NCBI GenBank assembly: GCA_021792115.1
Contig: JAJYVI010000017.1
Span: 1-14,165, forward strand
DNA length: 14,165 nt
Direction of reading: 5' to 3'
From: Microcaldota archaeon
GTDB taxonomy: Archaea > Micrarchaeota > Micrarchaeia > Micrarchaeales > Micrarchaeaceae
Below are positions 1-6,942 of the stretch, in pieces. The stretch's first letter is position 1. Every line of letters begins with the position of its first letter. The notes under the pieces are model-generated. The model was given only the letters and a program-made list of their open reading frames with translations. It searched no databases and was not told the origin of the DNA. Both the position numbers and the translations under genes were made by a program.

Positions 1-319
1 AAACGCGGAATATCACAAAAAAAGCATACAATACTGTAATGCAAATAAAACGATGAATATAAATTTTCAAATTTCCATAAAAGACAATACGATATAGATA
101 ATTTAAAATAATAACCAATAAAGATATTGATTTTCAAGCGCCTCAAGCATGGCCTGTGGCATTGAAGTTAAAAGTAAATATTATTAGCAACATAAAGATA
201 TATAAATGTTCTTTTCAAAACCTTTGCAAAGCTGTAAAATGCAGCCTTTTGCACCATTTATAAATAATGCATAAAAATTTTGGCCAGCTGTTTATTAAAG
301 CTCTTCCTGCCTTAGCATG
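1..319. other. Left-edge intergenic region, no convincing gene
   Basis: This AT-rich stretch lies downstream of the minus-strand peptidase gene that ends at 320. I see no tRNA, no CRISPR repeat and no long open frame. Two weak signals exist. A TATA-like element at 199-208 (tatataaatg) reads as TTTATATA on the minus strand and could start a transcript leaving the window on the left. A 19-codon minus-strand frame at 103-162 follows it but has no ribosome binding site. Short palindromes occur near 222-231 and at 313-322; the latter (TAGCATGCTA) overlaps the stop codon of the neighbouring gene. Confidence 0.5.
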
Positions 320-1321
320 CTAGAGCCTATTTTCTGCCTTCTGCGCCTCTGTTTCCTTTCTCATTTTATAGATTAAGGATGTCTTGAGTTGCATCTGATT
401 TTTTATTAATTTTTTTAGAAAATCCTTATTATCGCTGCTTTCCTCAAGCAAGTTCTTCTCCTTGCTCTCAAACTTGCCATATAACTTATCTATCCTTATT
501 TTTATCTTAGCCATTTCATAGACATTTTCCTTCACTGCATCTGAATATTCCTTGTTTTTCAGCTTTCTTGCAAGTGCATCAATAATGCCTGCAGCAGGTT
601 TGTCAAGATCCTTCATTGTTTCAAGTATGCTATATCCATTTGCTGCAAACATGATAAGTGCAATTGAACTGCCCATACTTTTTTCTTTGTATGCCCCGTG
701 CCTAAATTCGTCAATGCTGCTTATTTCATTATTCGTTATCATATCAAAGAGTGCAGATAACTCTTTTTTCCAATTTTCTGAAAAACAGCACAGTATGCTA
801 ATCATTTTGTGCCTTATCAAGCTTGCCCTGTTCTGCCAGAGCTCATTCATTTCCTTTGCGAATATTTTTGAGTTTGCATAGGCTCCTATAAAATATGCAG
901 GAGCCTCATCCATAATAATCATAATGTTTCTATTTTTTGTGATCTGCTTCTTGTTCATTATTCCTATTTTATCCGTTTGCGGCTGAAATTTGTCATGGCC
1001 TTCGATATGTTTATCCTCATAATGTGCTTGGGCATAATGATATCCTTCATGCACTAATAAAGGATATGCCCATTTATAAAACTCTTTTTTAGAGCTATGG
1101 TAAGCGCTGTACGCATGTACAGTGTTTAATATAATTGATTTATTTCCGCTGCATTTGCCTTGTATGTAATGATCCATATCTTCAATTTTTACGGAAAGAC
1201 TTGATTTGTCAATTATAGTTCTACCAGTCATGTCCTCTATTGTTTCCCATGCACCAGGCATTATCTCTTTACGCAATTTTTTTTCAATTTTCCTATTTTC
1301 AATGATCTGCATAATTTTCAT
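320..1321 (-). CDS. Predicted gluzincin-like zinc metallopeptidase, copy A
   Basis: This 333-residue protein has no family I can name with certainty. It carries HEGYH at residues 91-95, the HExxH signature in which two His bind zinc and Glu is catalytic. DEAPAYF follows at 138-144, and its Glu139 is a good candidate third zinc ligand, as in gluzincins. A hydrophobic helix with MFAAN (224-228) and a charged helical C-terminus follow. It is clearly paralogous to the next gene upstream: both share N-terminal IEK...E..TG.R, EAPAYF...SKIF, and FAAN..IL.TM...RKL...DAV. No signal peptide or membrane segment is evident, so a cytosolic location is likely. The ATG start at 1321 follows GGAAGT. The HExxH-to-Glu gap (48 residues) is longer than in the other two copies. 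Peptidase activity is inferred, and the substrate is unknown. Confidence 0.75.
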   Translation of the reverse strand: MKIMQIIENRKIEKKLRKEIMPGAWETIEDMTGRTIIDKSSLSVKIEDMDHYIQGKCSGNKSIILNTVHAYSAYHSSKKEFYKWAYPLLVHEGYHYAQAHYEDKHIEGHDKFQPQTDKIGIMNKKQITKNRNIMIIMDEAPAYFIGAYANSKIFAKEMNELWQNRASLIRHKMISILCCFSENWKKELSALFDMITNNEISSIDEFRHGAYKEKSMGSSIALIMFAANGYSILETMKDLDKPAAGIIDALARKLKNKEYSDAVKENVYEMAKIKIRIDKLYGKFESKEKNLLEESSDNKDFLKKLIKNQMQLKTSLIYKMRKETEAQKAENRL

Positions 1322-1354
1322 AATATTACTTCCATAAAGATTACAGGTATTATT

Positions 1355-1382
1355 TTAAATGTTTAAAATTTTAAACATTTAA
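1355..1382. repeat. Perfect 28-bp palindrome between the two peptidase paralogues
   Basis: Half-site TTAAATGTTTAAAA is followed at once by its exact reverse complement, with no mismatch over 28 bp. It covers the stop codon of copy B (TAA at 1379-1381) and runs to about 33 bp before the start of copy A. Its left part contains a TATA-like string on the minus strand (ATTTAAAATA), near where the promoter of copy A would lie. It could be an operator, or a 3'-end hairpin for copy B. A pure AT palindrome is less informative than a GC-bearing one, but 28 bp without a mismatch is notable. Confidence 0.7.
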
Positions 1383-2356
1383 GTTTTTATTTGCTCAGAC
1401 TGCGCAGTGCCATTGCTATTTCGCAGCAATGATTCTATACCCAATGCTGCATCTGAAAACCGTAACTCTTTTTTAATATTTTCTGTGCATTTTTCTTTGT
1501 AAATTCTATTGCACCACCACATATGGTTTATCTTTGCGTGTATTTTTCCAATTTCATTGAGCTTATTTACTGCATCATCAAAATGTTCAGTCTCTCCTAA
1601 TTTTCTGCTAAAGTTATAAAATGAATCCTGCCAAGACATATTAAGTTCATGCATTGTTTTTAGAATATTGAAGTTATTTGCAGCAAATAACATAAGCGAG
1701 ATAGCCCTTCCAAGTTCTGCTGCATTTATTTTGCCAGTTTTGTAATTATTATCATCCTCTTGCACTGTATTGTCTATATGTGCCAGCTTTAATGCAATAG
1801 ACTTATAATGGTCTGTTGTATATGGAGTCATTTTGCACAACCCTGATGTCATACCTATTCTTACGAAGTTTGCATTAATATTATCTCCATTTGTACTTTT
1901 TATATTTTTTAGCATTTTGGTATATCCATCGCCTTCTTCAAAAATTTTTGATGCAATATAATATTCAACAAAATATGCAGGCGCTTCTTCAAATCCATCT
2001 GCAACCCAATTAGGCTTATGCATTCCTGTTTTGCCAGTAGTGTAAAATAAGTGATGCACGCATTCATGTGCAATCATCGGAAGTAAATTCCTTCTTAATG
2101 CTTCTCTATCCTTATTGCCAGGACCATAAAAATGAAGCACATCATCTGTACTTAATGTTATCTCTCCTTCATTATTAAAAGATTTAAAAAGATACCTTCC
2201 GCCAATATCTTTTGGCAAAAATCCCAATTTTATTTCTATGCTTTCTGCATTTACTGTGCGCTCACCTGTCACATTTTCTATTTCTGTAAGTGCCTCAGCT
2301 AAGAGTAAATAAAGTTCTTTTTCAATGTTTCCTGTTTTTGATTTAAAGATATTCAC
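1379..2356 (-). CDS. Predicted gluzincin-like zinc metallopeptidase, copy B
   Basis: This 325-residue paralogue of the following gene (copy A) has HECVH at residues 97-101 and then PNWVADGFEEAPAYF at 115-129. The pattern P-x-W-x3-G-x2-E-x3-Y resembles the part of peptidase-MA-like gluzincins where the third zinc ligand sits, here Glu124, 27 residues after the first His. A conserved C-terminal helix contains LMLFAANNFNILKTM (221-235). No signal peptide or transmembrane segment is visible. The start is GTG at 2356: an in-frame stop lies just upstream, so no longer form exists. A TATA-like CTTTATATC on the minus strand near 2403-2411 would place the transcript start about 24 nt ahead. Zinc binding is well supported by motif; the actual substrate and any peptidase activity are inferred. 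Confidence 0.75.
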   Translation of the reverse strand: MNIFKSKTGNIEKELYLLLAEALTEIENVTGERTVNAESIEIKLGFLPKDIGGRYLFKSFNNEGEITLSTDDVLHFYGPGNKDREALRRNLLPMIAHECVHHLFYTTGKTGMHKPNWVADGFEEAPAYFVEYYIASKIFEEGDGYTKMLKNIKSTNGDNINANFVRIGMTSGLCKMTPYTTDHYKSIALKLAHIDNTVQEDDNNYKTGKINAAELGRAISLMLFAANNFNILKTMHELNMSWQDSFYNFSRKLGETEHFDDAVNKLNEIGKIHAKINHMWWCNRIYKEKCTENIKKELRFSDAALGIESLLRNSNGTAQSEQIKT

Positions 2357-2402
2357 AATCCCATCTATTTAATAGACTAACCCTATTTTTCCTTCTGCTA
2401 AA

Positions 2403-2411
2403 GATATAAAG
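2403..2411 (-). promoter_or_regulatory. Putative TATA box for peptidase copy B
   Basis: The minus strand reads CTTTATATC here, close to the archaeal TATA consensus. A start site about 25 nt downstream would give a leader of roughly 24 nt before the GTG at 2356. This suggests that copy B is not simply read through from cdd. Confidence 0.4.
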
Positions 2412-2429
2412 ATAATCTTTACTGGCCAA

Positions 2430-2445
2430 TATTTTGTGCAAAATA
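2430..2445 (-). terminator. Inverted repeat and T-rich 3' end after cdd
   Basis: TATTTTG and CAAAATA flank a 2-nt centre, 13 bp beyond the cdd stop codon. On the minus strand the stretch between the stop and the repeat is T-rich (TTTTAATTTATTTTG), the kind of tract at which archaeal RNA polymerase terminates. An operator for copy B is the alternative reading. Confidence 0.3.
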
Positions 2446-2458
2446 AATTAAAATTAAT

Positions 2459-2953
2459 TTACGACTTATCCGCACGTTTATATTTTTTTAGGTCAATTCC
2501 AAGATCCTTTGGACCAAATGCGTAAGGCAATAATTCACTTATATTTTTAATCAAAAAAATAGTTTTGTCAGTATTTGAAAGTACTAATTCAATATCATTG
2601 CCAGAAATTTGTGATGCTTCAAAAATCATTTGTCTGCATGCACCACAAGGGGCAGTAGGTGTTTCTGTTTTGGATTTTTCCCCCTTTGTTATAATTGCCA
2701 TTGCTTTAAATTGTCTGTACCCTTCTGCATTCGCATGCAAAATTGCAGATCTCTCTGCGCATATAGTTACACCATATGAAGCATTCTCAAAATTTGCGCC
2801 AGTTATAATTTTATTATCAACTGTAAGCAATGCTGCACCTACATAAAATTTAGAATAAGGATTATAGGCGTTTTTCATTGCCATTTCTGCGGCGCGGATA
2901 AGGTTCTTCTGATATTTTTTAAGTCCATTCATCTTTTTCATTTCATGCGCCAT
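2459..2953 (-). CDS. cdd: Cytidine deaminase
   Basis: Converts cytidine and deoxycytidine to uridine and deoxyuridine in pyrimidine salvage. Numbering from the ATG at 2953, NPYSKFYVGAAL (31-42) is the substrate-binding N-terminal signature. CAE (65-67) supplies the first zinc Cys and the catalytic Glu, and PCGACRQ (102-108) supplies the two other zinc Cys. This is the homotetrameric small type, with all key residues present. At about 164 residues it is longer than the usual ~130-135, because of a Lys-rich N-terminus and a C-terminal tail ending KKYKRADKS. An upstream in-frame TTG at 2956 and internal ATGs at 2941 and 2932 are other possible starts. The start overlaps the end of add by 11 nt, which argues for translational coupling within one nucleoside-salvage operon. 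Confidence 0.93.
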   Translation of the reverse strand: MAHEMKKMNGLKKYQKNLIRAAEMAMKNAYNPYSKFYVGAALLTVDNKIITGANFENASYGVTICAERSAILHANAEGYRQFKAMAIITKGEKSKTETPTAPCGACRQMIFEASQISGNDIELVLSNTDKTIFLIKNISELLPYAFGPKDLGIDLKKYKRADKS

Positions 2954-4049
2954 CAAGGTTATACCCTTTGTTTATTAGTTTAATTAATGCTTTTTTCTTG
3001 TCCTGTTTTAGAAATGAGCTCATTGCAGCATTAATCTGTAGTCTTCGTACTCCTTCAATATCAAGCCATGTCTCTTCTTTGCATAGCTTATAAATAGTAT
3101 CTGTAAGAGTGTACCCAAACATAGCGGGATCATCAGAATTTATGCTTACAAGTACATTCTCGTCAAGCAGTTTCTTAATACCTATTTCCTGCCTGGATTT
3201 TATAAGGCCTGTAAATATATTTGATTCTGGGCAGGATTCTATCCCTATATTGTTTTCTTTGATTTTCTTTAATAAATCTTCATGCTGTGAAACTATTCTC
3301 GCATGGCCCAGTCTATCTGCCTTAAGATCATTTATTGAAGTGATTATATTTTTGTGCAGTTGGTTGCCAAATTCCCCTGCATGAACTGAGCGCTTAAGCT
3401 CTGTATTAAATGTAAGCTGAAATGCTTGTTTATGTCTTTCTGGAGGAAAATTGGCTTCGTCGGTCGCAAGGCCAAGAGCTACAACATTATATTTCATGCA
3501 TTTTATAGCTGCATTTGCTACTGCAATTCCAATCTCTGGCGCAGCTTCTCTTCCTATGTCGACGATTATATTTGTCTTAACTCCAAAATCGCGCTCCCCC
3601 TGTCTTAATCCGCGCCATACGCTTTTTATTACCTCTTCATAGCTATTTTTTTGACTACCATTTCTATGTTTGTAATAAACTGATTCCCCAGTATGGTATT
3701 GTGGCGCAAATTGAATTTCTGCGTATATTATATTATCATTATAAAGATTTCTTACTTCCTCATACGCCGTGATTGCCAGATTCTCAGGTGTTTGCATCAA
3801 TGAAGTTACAAGTCCAAATCCCTCGCGAAATAAATTTGCAAGCCCTGTATTCTTAATATTTTTAAAATATTCTGCGAGCTCCCTGCTGTTTTTAGCAGGA
3901 AGGTGTACTTTATCTTTTCTTGCGAGGTTAAATAATATCTCTGTCTTTACGTCTCCATCAAGATGACGATGTAGATCAATTTTTGGCAGTCTTTTTATCT
4001 CTGATCTTTTAATTGCGCCGGCGTTCATATTTTTACCTATTTTTTTCAT
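2943..4049 (-). CDS. add: Adenosine deaminase
   Basis: Hydrolyses adenosine and deoxyadenosine to inosine and deoxyinosine for purine salvage. It is a metal-dependent TIM-barrel amidohydrolase with every diagnostic motif: DLHRHLDG (25-32, zinc His27 and His29), HAGE (223-226, zinc His223 and catalytic Glu226), GHA (248-250), IGIESCPESN (268-277) and SINSDDP (302-308, zinc Asp). The IGIESC...SN segment is closer to adenosine than to adenine deaminases as I recall them. The full length is 368 residues; typical family members are 330-350. The ATG at 4028 (residue 8) is a good alternative start because AGGT lies six bases before it, whereas the ATG at 4049 has no clear ribosome binding site. The gene overlaps cdd downstream, so both are probably co-transcribed. 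Confidence 0.93.
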   Translation of the reverse strand: MKKIGKNMNAGAIKRSEIKRLPKIDLHRHLDGDVKTEILFNLARKDKVHLPAKNSRELAEYFKNIKNTGLANLFREGFGLVTSLMQTPENLAITAYEEVRNLYNDNIIYAEIQFAPQYHTGESVYYKHRNGSQKNSYEEVIKSVWRGLRQGERDFGVKTNIIVDIGREAAPEIGIAVANAAIKCMKYNVVALGLATDEANFPPERHKQAFQLTFNTELKRSVHAGEFGNQLHKNIITSINDLKADRLGHARIVSQHEDLLKKIKENNIGIESCPESNIFTGLIKSRQEIGIKKLLDENVLVSINSDDPAMFGYTLTDTIYKLCKEETWLDIEGVRRLQINAAMSSFLKQDKKKALIKLINKGYNLDGA

Positions 4050-4079
4050 GTATTATTTTTTGATCTTACCCTATATCCT

Positions 4080-4095
4080 ATAACTTTATAACTTT
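4080..4095 (-). promoter_or_regulatory. Putative promoter region of add-cdd with tandem octamer
   Basis: The plus strand shows ATAACTTT twice in direct tandem. On the minus strand this gives TATAAAG, a possible TATA box about 35-40 nt ahead of the add start at 4049 and about 60 nt ahead of the start at 4028. The match to consensus is modest. Confidence 0.3.
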
Positions 4096-4110
4096 TTTAT
4101 TTTTATCTTA

Positions 4111-4602
4111 TTACTGCCTAATTAAATTTTTTAGATTATATCCCTCTTCATCTTTAAGCGTTTCTATTAGGTATTTTTGCAGCTTAAATCTATTTATTAT
4201 TGAATTTGCAAAGAAACGTAAATTATTTTTTGATTTTATATTTTGTTCATTTTTTAGCGCATTTATGATTAATCCACATGCCTTATCTGCGTCATTTTTT
4301 ACATATTTTTTATCATGACCGAATAACTCATTTAAAAAAGCACTTTTTAAGTAGTAATTTGCTCTTTTAATAGGGTTTATTGTTTTATTAAGCCTGCAAT
4401 ATTCTATAGTATAAAGCAATTCGCATGCAATATCATCACAACTTTTTCCTGCTAATCTAAATTCGGTCAGTGCATCTTTAATTTCAAATTGATTTGCGCT
4501 AATCTCTCCATGTCTTAGTCCCTTAACAGATTTATTCACAAATTTCTGTATCTCATTTTTTAATTTATCTTCTGAAATTTCTTTTTTTATTTCAATGTTC
4601 AT
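4111..4602 (-). CDS. Hypothetical helical protein H
   Basis: No family is recognised. The 163 residues look entirely helical and cytosolic, Lys/Asn-rich, with no signal peptide or membrane segment. Segments such as ANYYLKSAFLNELFGHDKKY (81-100) and FFANSIINRFKLQKYLIE (130-147) are reminiscent of the helical module in the proteins encoded at 5302-6824, for example FA..I...F.L.....I against residues 174-189 of the 222-residue protein. The similarity is weak. The start is well supported: AAGGTGAAATT directly precedes the ATG. The gene follows the membrane-protein gene after 40 bp and is probably in the same transcript. It is very AT-rich compared with add downstream. Confidence 0.75.
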   Translation of the reverse strand: MNIEIKKEISEDKLKNEIQKFVNKSVKGLRHGEISANQFEIKDALTEFRLAGKSCDDIACELLYTIEYCRLNKTINPIKRANYYLKSAFLNELFGHDKKYVKNDADKACGLIINALKNEQNIKSKNNLRFFANSIINRFKLQKYLIETLKDEEGYNLKNLIRQ

Positions 4603-4642
4603 AATTTCACCTTCAATAAAATTTTATAAATTTGTTGCCTCA

Positions 4643-5065
4643 TTACCAATAGATTCTAGATTTACTATATCTATATTTAAGATTTTTTTCAATTCTTTGA
4701 TATTGTGTTAATCTTTTTTGATCTGTATAAAGTTTTATTTTATCCTCCTTTACAATTGCTGTAGGTGTTGAAATCCCTAAATATTTCTTCCTGTTTTCAA
4801 ATATTCTTAGATTATCTTCTCTTAATAAAATATCCTTCTTTGTCATCAAAATTTCTTTTTTAATTTTTACTGTCTCTAATGCCTCTGCTCTATTTTTGTA
4901 ACTCAATTCTGTAGGTTTATTATTAAGCCAAATTTTTGCACCTAATATTGCTATACCTGCTCCAATTGCAGTCAAAATTAAAGTATTTCTTAATACTGAT
5001 CTCTTTTTATTGTTCCCCTTATTCCACTTGTATAAAAATTCCTGTTTTCCTGTTTCATACGTCAT
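4643..5065 (-). CDS. Hypothetical single-pass membrane protein
   Basis: This 140-residue protein is unrecognised. A cytosolic N-terminus with a basic cluster (KKR at 20-22, R26) precedes one hydrophobic helix at about 28-47, rich in Ala, Ile and Gly. By the positive-inside rule the remaining ~93 residues would then be outside. That tail is highly charged and predicted helical, possibly coiled coil (about 57-92), followed by a basic C-terminus ending in SKSRIYW. A clear AGGTG lies seven bases before the ATG, and a TATA-type promoter lies at 5109-5123. The gene probably leads a short operon with the following gene at 4111-4602. Its position among helical-repeat and peptidase genes suggests a membrane anchor or partner, which is speculation. 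Confidence 0.75.
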   Translation of the reverse strand: MTYETGKQEFLYKWNKGNNKKRSVLRNTLILTAIGAGIAILGAKIWLNNKPTELSYKNRAEALETVKIKKEILMTKKDILLREDNLRIFENRKKYLGISTPTAIVKEDKIKLYTDQKRLTQYQRIEKNLKYRYSKSRIYW

Positions 5066-5108
5066 TAAAATACACCTGCAAATTATCTTTTATTTTTTAA
5101 GATTTTTA

Positions 5109-5123
5109 TGATATTTAAGCATT
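5109..5123 (-). promoter_or_regulatory. TATA promoter for the membrane-protein gene
   Basis: The minus strand reads AATGCTTAAATATCA, a good archaeal TATA element (CTTAAATA). The identical 15-mer occurs on the plus strand at 11915-11929, ahead of the M16 peptidase gene. Transcription would start near 5090, giving a leader of about 25 nt that includes the AGGTG ribosome binding site. An ATTGCGCAAT palindrome lies just upstream at 5121-5130. Confidence 0.6.
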
Positions 5124-5130
5124 GCGCAAT

Positions 5131-5301
5131 AGAAGTCAATTGTCTAAAACTTTATTTGACATGCACTATGCATTACAATGCAAGTTATAAGTTTTAAATA
5201 AGAATGAGCATAATTTCTTATTGCTGCTATGTTAAGACGCTATAAGTATAAGGCATCTAGGTGTATCTGTTAAACCGAGCCCCAGTTTTGTATATCTTTG
5301 T
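5131..5301. other. Intergenic stretch with a GC-richer core
   Basis: No open frame of useful size lies here. About 55 bases (5233-5287) are visibly richer in G+C than the flanks and contain GGCATCTAGG and CCGAGCCCC. On the plus strand a TATA-like TTTTAAATA near 5192-5200 lies about 25 nt before TTGCTGCTATG, so a short RNA is conceivable. It does not fold by eye into a tRNA and lacks a T-arm consensus. It may simply be the 3' untranslated region of the gene at 5302-5691. Confidence 0.3.
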
Positions 5302-5691
5302 TCATGCATAATATCTTGCAACAGAGCTGCAAATATTCTTTTTTAACTCTTCATCAAGACCCAATATTTCTGCTATTATCCCTATATATTCTGCATCTGG
5401 CACAAACCATTTTTTATTCATCTTTTCAATGTATGCGTTGCAATACTCTACCCCAGCTTTCTTAATTGAGTCCTCTGTAACCTCTTTTAGTTCCCCTGAA
5501 ATTGCTCCTACGAAACGCCATATTTTATCTTTATTTCCGTTGATTTTCCATTCTTTGCCTGTTTTTTTTGCAATTTCCTTAATCTTATTACTTATTTCCT
5601 CTCGTTTACGCATATGGCTATCCTCCTCCTCATTATCCCTCAAATACTTTTCAAATCCTGCAATATATATTTTTTGGCATTTCTTTTCCAT
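5302..5691 (-). CDS. Hypothetical helical protein F
   Basis: This 129-residue protein is unrecognised. The N-terminal half is charged and rich in Lys and Glu (EEISNKIKEIAKKTGKEW at 31-48). The C-terminal part contains IAEILGLDEELKKNICSSVARYY (106-128). That lines up without gaps with YAEGFGIEKDIRNKIIKKVYSNY (38-60, counting from TTG) of the protein encoded just upstream: A, E, G, I, V and Y are identical and many other positions are conservative. It therefore seems to carry one copy of a helix-turn-helix repeat shared across this block. No membrane segment is present. The start is secure, with AAGGTGAAATA immediately before the ATG. It is probably the last gene of a D-E-F operon; the gap to the upstream gene is 52 bp. 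Confidence 0.75.
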   Translation of the reverse strand: MEKKCQKIYIAGFEKYLRDNEEEDSHMRKREEISNKIKEIAKKTGKEWKINGNKDKIWRFVGAISGELKEVTEDSIKKAGVEYCNAYIEKMNKKWFVPDAEYIGIIAEILGLDEELKKNICSSVARYYA

Positions 5692-5743
5692 TATTTCACC
5701 TTAATAATAAAATATTAAAATAATCTATACTTTATCAGGTTCA

Positions 5744-6151
5744 TTACTCTTGTATTTTGCGAATGCCTTCCTGTTTGGTTTTGGATATGTAATCATAATG
5801 TTTATAATAAAAATTAAAAGTACTATTTATTGCCTCGTCTAATTTTTTTATGTTTAAAAAGGTATAATGTTCTGAAAGTTTTTTTGAAAATCTTATTTTT
5901 TCATTGATCTCTGAAATTTTATGTTTATTTATATCTACAAGTTCCTCTTTAATTATTAAATCTATAGAGTTTATATAGTTGCTATAGACTTTTTTTATTA
6001 TCTTATTTCTTATATCTTTCTCTATTCCAAACCCCTCTGCATACAGATCTGCAGTATTAAATTTTCCAATCTTGATAAGACATTCAAAACTCTTTAAAAG
6101 TCTATCTTCTTCTTTGTTTCTAAGCATATCTTTAAATTGCATCCTGTTCAT
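5744..6151 (-). CDS. Hypothetical helical protein E
   Basis: This protein of about 135 residues is unrecognised, all-helical and basic, with no membrane segment. Its first part aligns without gaps over 42 positions with residues 36-77 of the upstream neighbour (protein D). Ten are identical (F, E, G, A, E, D, K, I, S, I) and most hydrophobic positions are conserved, so the two are probably divergent paralogues or share a TPR-like unit. The ATG at 6151 begins 4 bp after the stop of protein D, with no separate ribosome binding site, which suggests translational coupling. A TTG at 6154 and an ATG at 6142 are alternative starts. The role is unknown; a protein-binding scaffold is possible. Confidence 0.72.
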   Translation of the reverse strand: MNRMQFKDMLRNKEEDRLLKSFECLIKIGKFNTADLYAEGFGIEKDIRNKIIKKVYSNYINSIDLIIKEELVDINKHKISEINEKIRFSKKLSEHYTFLNIKKLDEAINSTFNFYYKHYDYISKTKQEGIRKIQE

Positions 6152-6155
6152 CAAT

Positions 6156-6824
6156 TTAGTCTATATTTTTACTCTCTATGTCTTTCCTAATTAATAATTT
6201 ATTTTTTTCATTTTCTTCTTCTTTTATCTCCTCTAAGAATTTTTTTCTTGCCTTTGAAATATAATTGTCTCCTAGTTCAAACTCTGTTGCTATCTTTTCT
6301 GCAAATTTTGGCCAAAATCCAGTTAAGATAATTTTATTTCTAGGTTTCATTGCATCATTATAAGCATTTTTTGCAAAGGGTATAAACTGGTCAGGGCTTA
6401 ACTCATAAGTTTTACCTATTTTTGCCACTTTATAATATGCATAAGCTAATTCTGAGAATCTCTCTCGGGTTTCAACATAGTACTTGCAAACAATATTTGC
6501 ATATTCTGTAATAATAACACTATCGCATTTGAACAATGCCAAAATTTCAGGGGCACACTCTGCAGGTAATCTGCTCTCTTTTTTATCCTCTTTTATAGAT
6601 TTTATAATCATTTCAGCAATTTTTGCTGCAACCTCTTTTTTGTAGTCATCAGCAAGCTTGTTTTCCTCTCCAAACTTTGCAGCAAGGTAAATATTTCCAG
6701 AATACATCATTTTTTCAAATTGCTGATGCAAAGCATTAAGTTTTTCTGAATCTTTTCTAGCATAACTCTGTAGTTCTCTCTTTCTCGTAATAGGCTTTTT
6801 TTTATCCTTTATTTTATTTTCCAT
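6156..6824 (-). CDS. Hypothetical helical-repeat protein D
   Basis: This 222-residue protein has no recognised family. It is helical, with a basic N-terminus and a highly charged C-terminus (EEIKEEENEKNKL). It has an internal repeat: residues 48-73 and 175-200 align without gaps with 9 of 26 identical (A, K, E, L, D, Y, K, E, I). This suggests an alpha-solenoid of TPR-like hairpins. The same unit appears in the next gene downstream. The ATG at 6824 has no Shine-Dalgarno, but AATATATTAA lies 18-27 bases ahead, so the mRNA may start at the ATG itself (leaderless). Genes E and F follow closely. A scaffold or adaptor for the neighbouring peptidase at 6943-7812 is one idea, not shown by the sequence. 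Confidence 0.75.
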   Translation of the reverse strand: MENKIKDKKKPITRKRELQSYARKDSEKLNALHQQFEKMMYSGNIYLAAKFGEENKLADDYKKEVAAKIAEMIIKSIKEDKKESRLPAECAPEILALFKCDSVIITEYANIVCKYYVETRERFSELAYAYYKVAKIGKTYELSPDQFIPFAKNAYNDAMKPRNKIILTGFWPKFAEKIATEFELGDNYISKARKKFLEEIKEEENEKNKLLIRKDIESKNID

Positions 6825-6841
6825 ATGGCATCAATTTATTA

Positions 6842-6851
6842 TTAATATATT
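6842..6851 (-). promoter_or_regulatory. TATA element for a probable leaderless transcript
   Basis: AATATATTAA on the minus strand is centred about 23 bases before the ATG at 6824. That spacing puts the transcription start at or next to the start codon, which fits the missing ribosome binding site of that gene. Confidence 0.4.
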
Positions 6852-6942
6852 GACTTATCCCATCAATAAAATAATTTATCCCTGATTAAGTTAAACACTA
6901 ATAATCTATTTAATCATTTATAATAATGTTTATTTAACTTCG

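Noticed and set aside
552..881. Plus-strand open frame antisense to peptidase copy A
   Set aside because: It is a mirror of a gene with clear motifs, has no ribosome binding site, and its hydrophobic composition is typical of an antisense reading.
2954..2956. TTG as the cdd start codon
   Set aside because: An ATG follows directly at 2953 and is the simpler choice. The difference is one residue.
5205..5300. tRNA gene
   Set aside because: No cloverleaf pairing and no T-arm consensus (GGTTCRANYCC) could be found on either strand.
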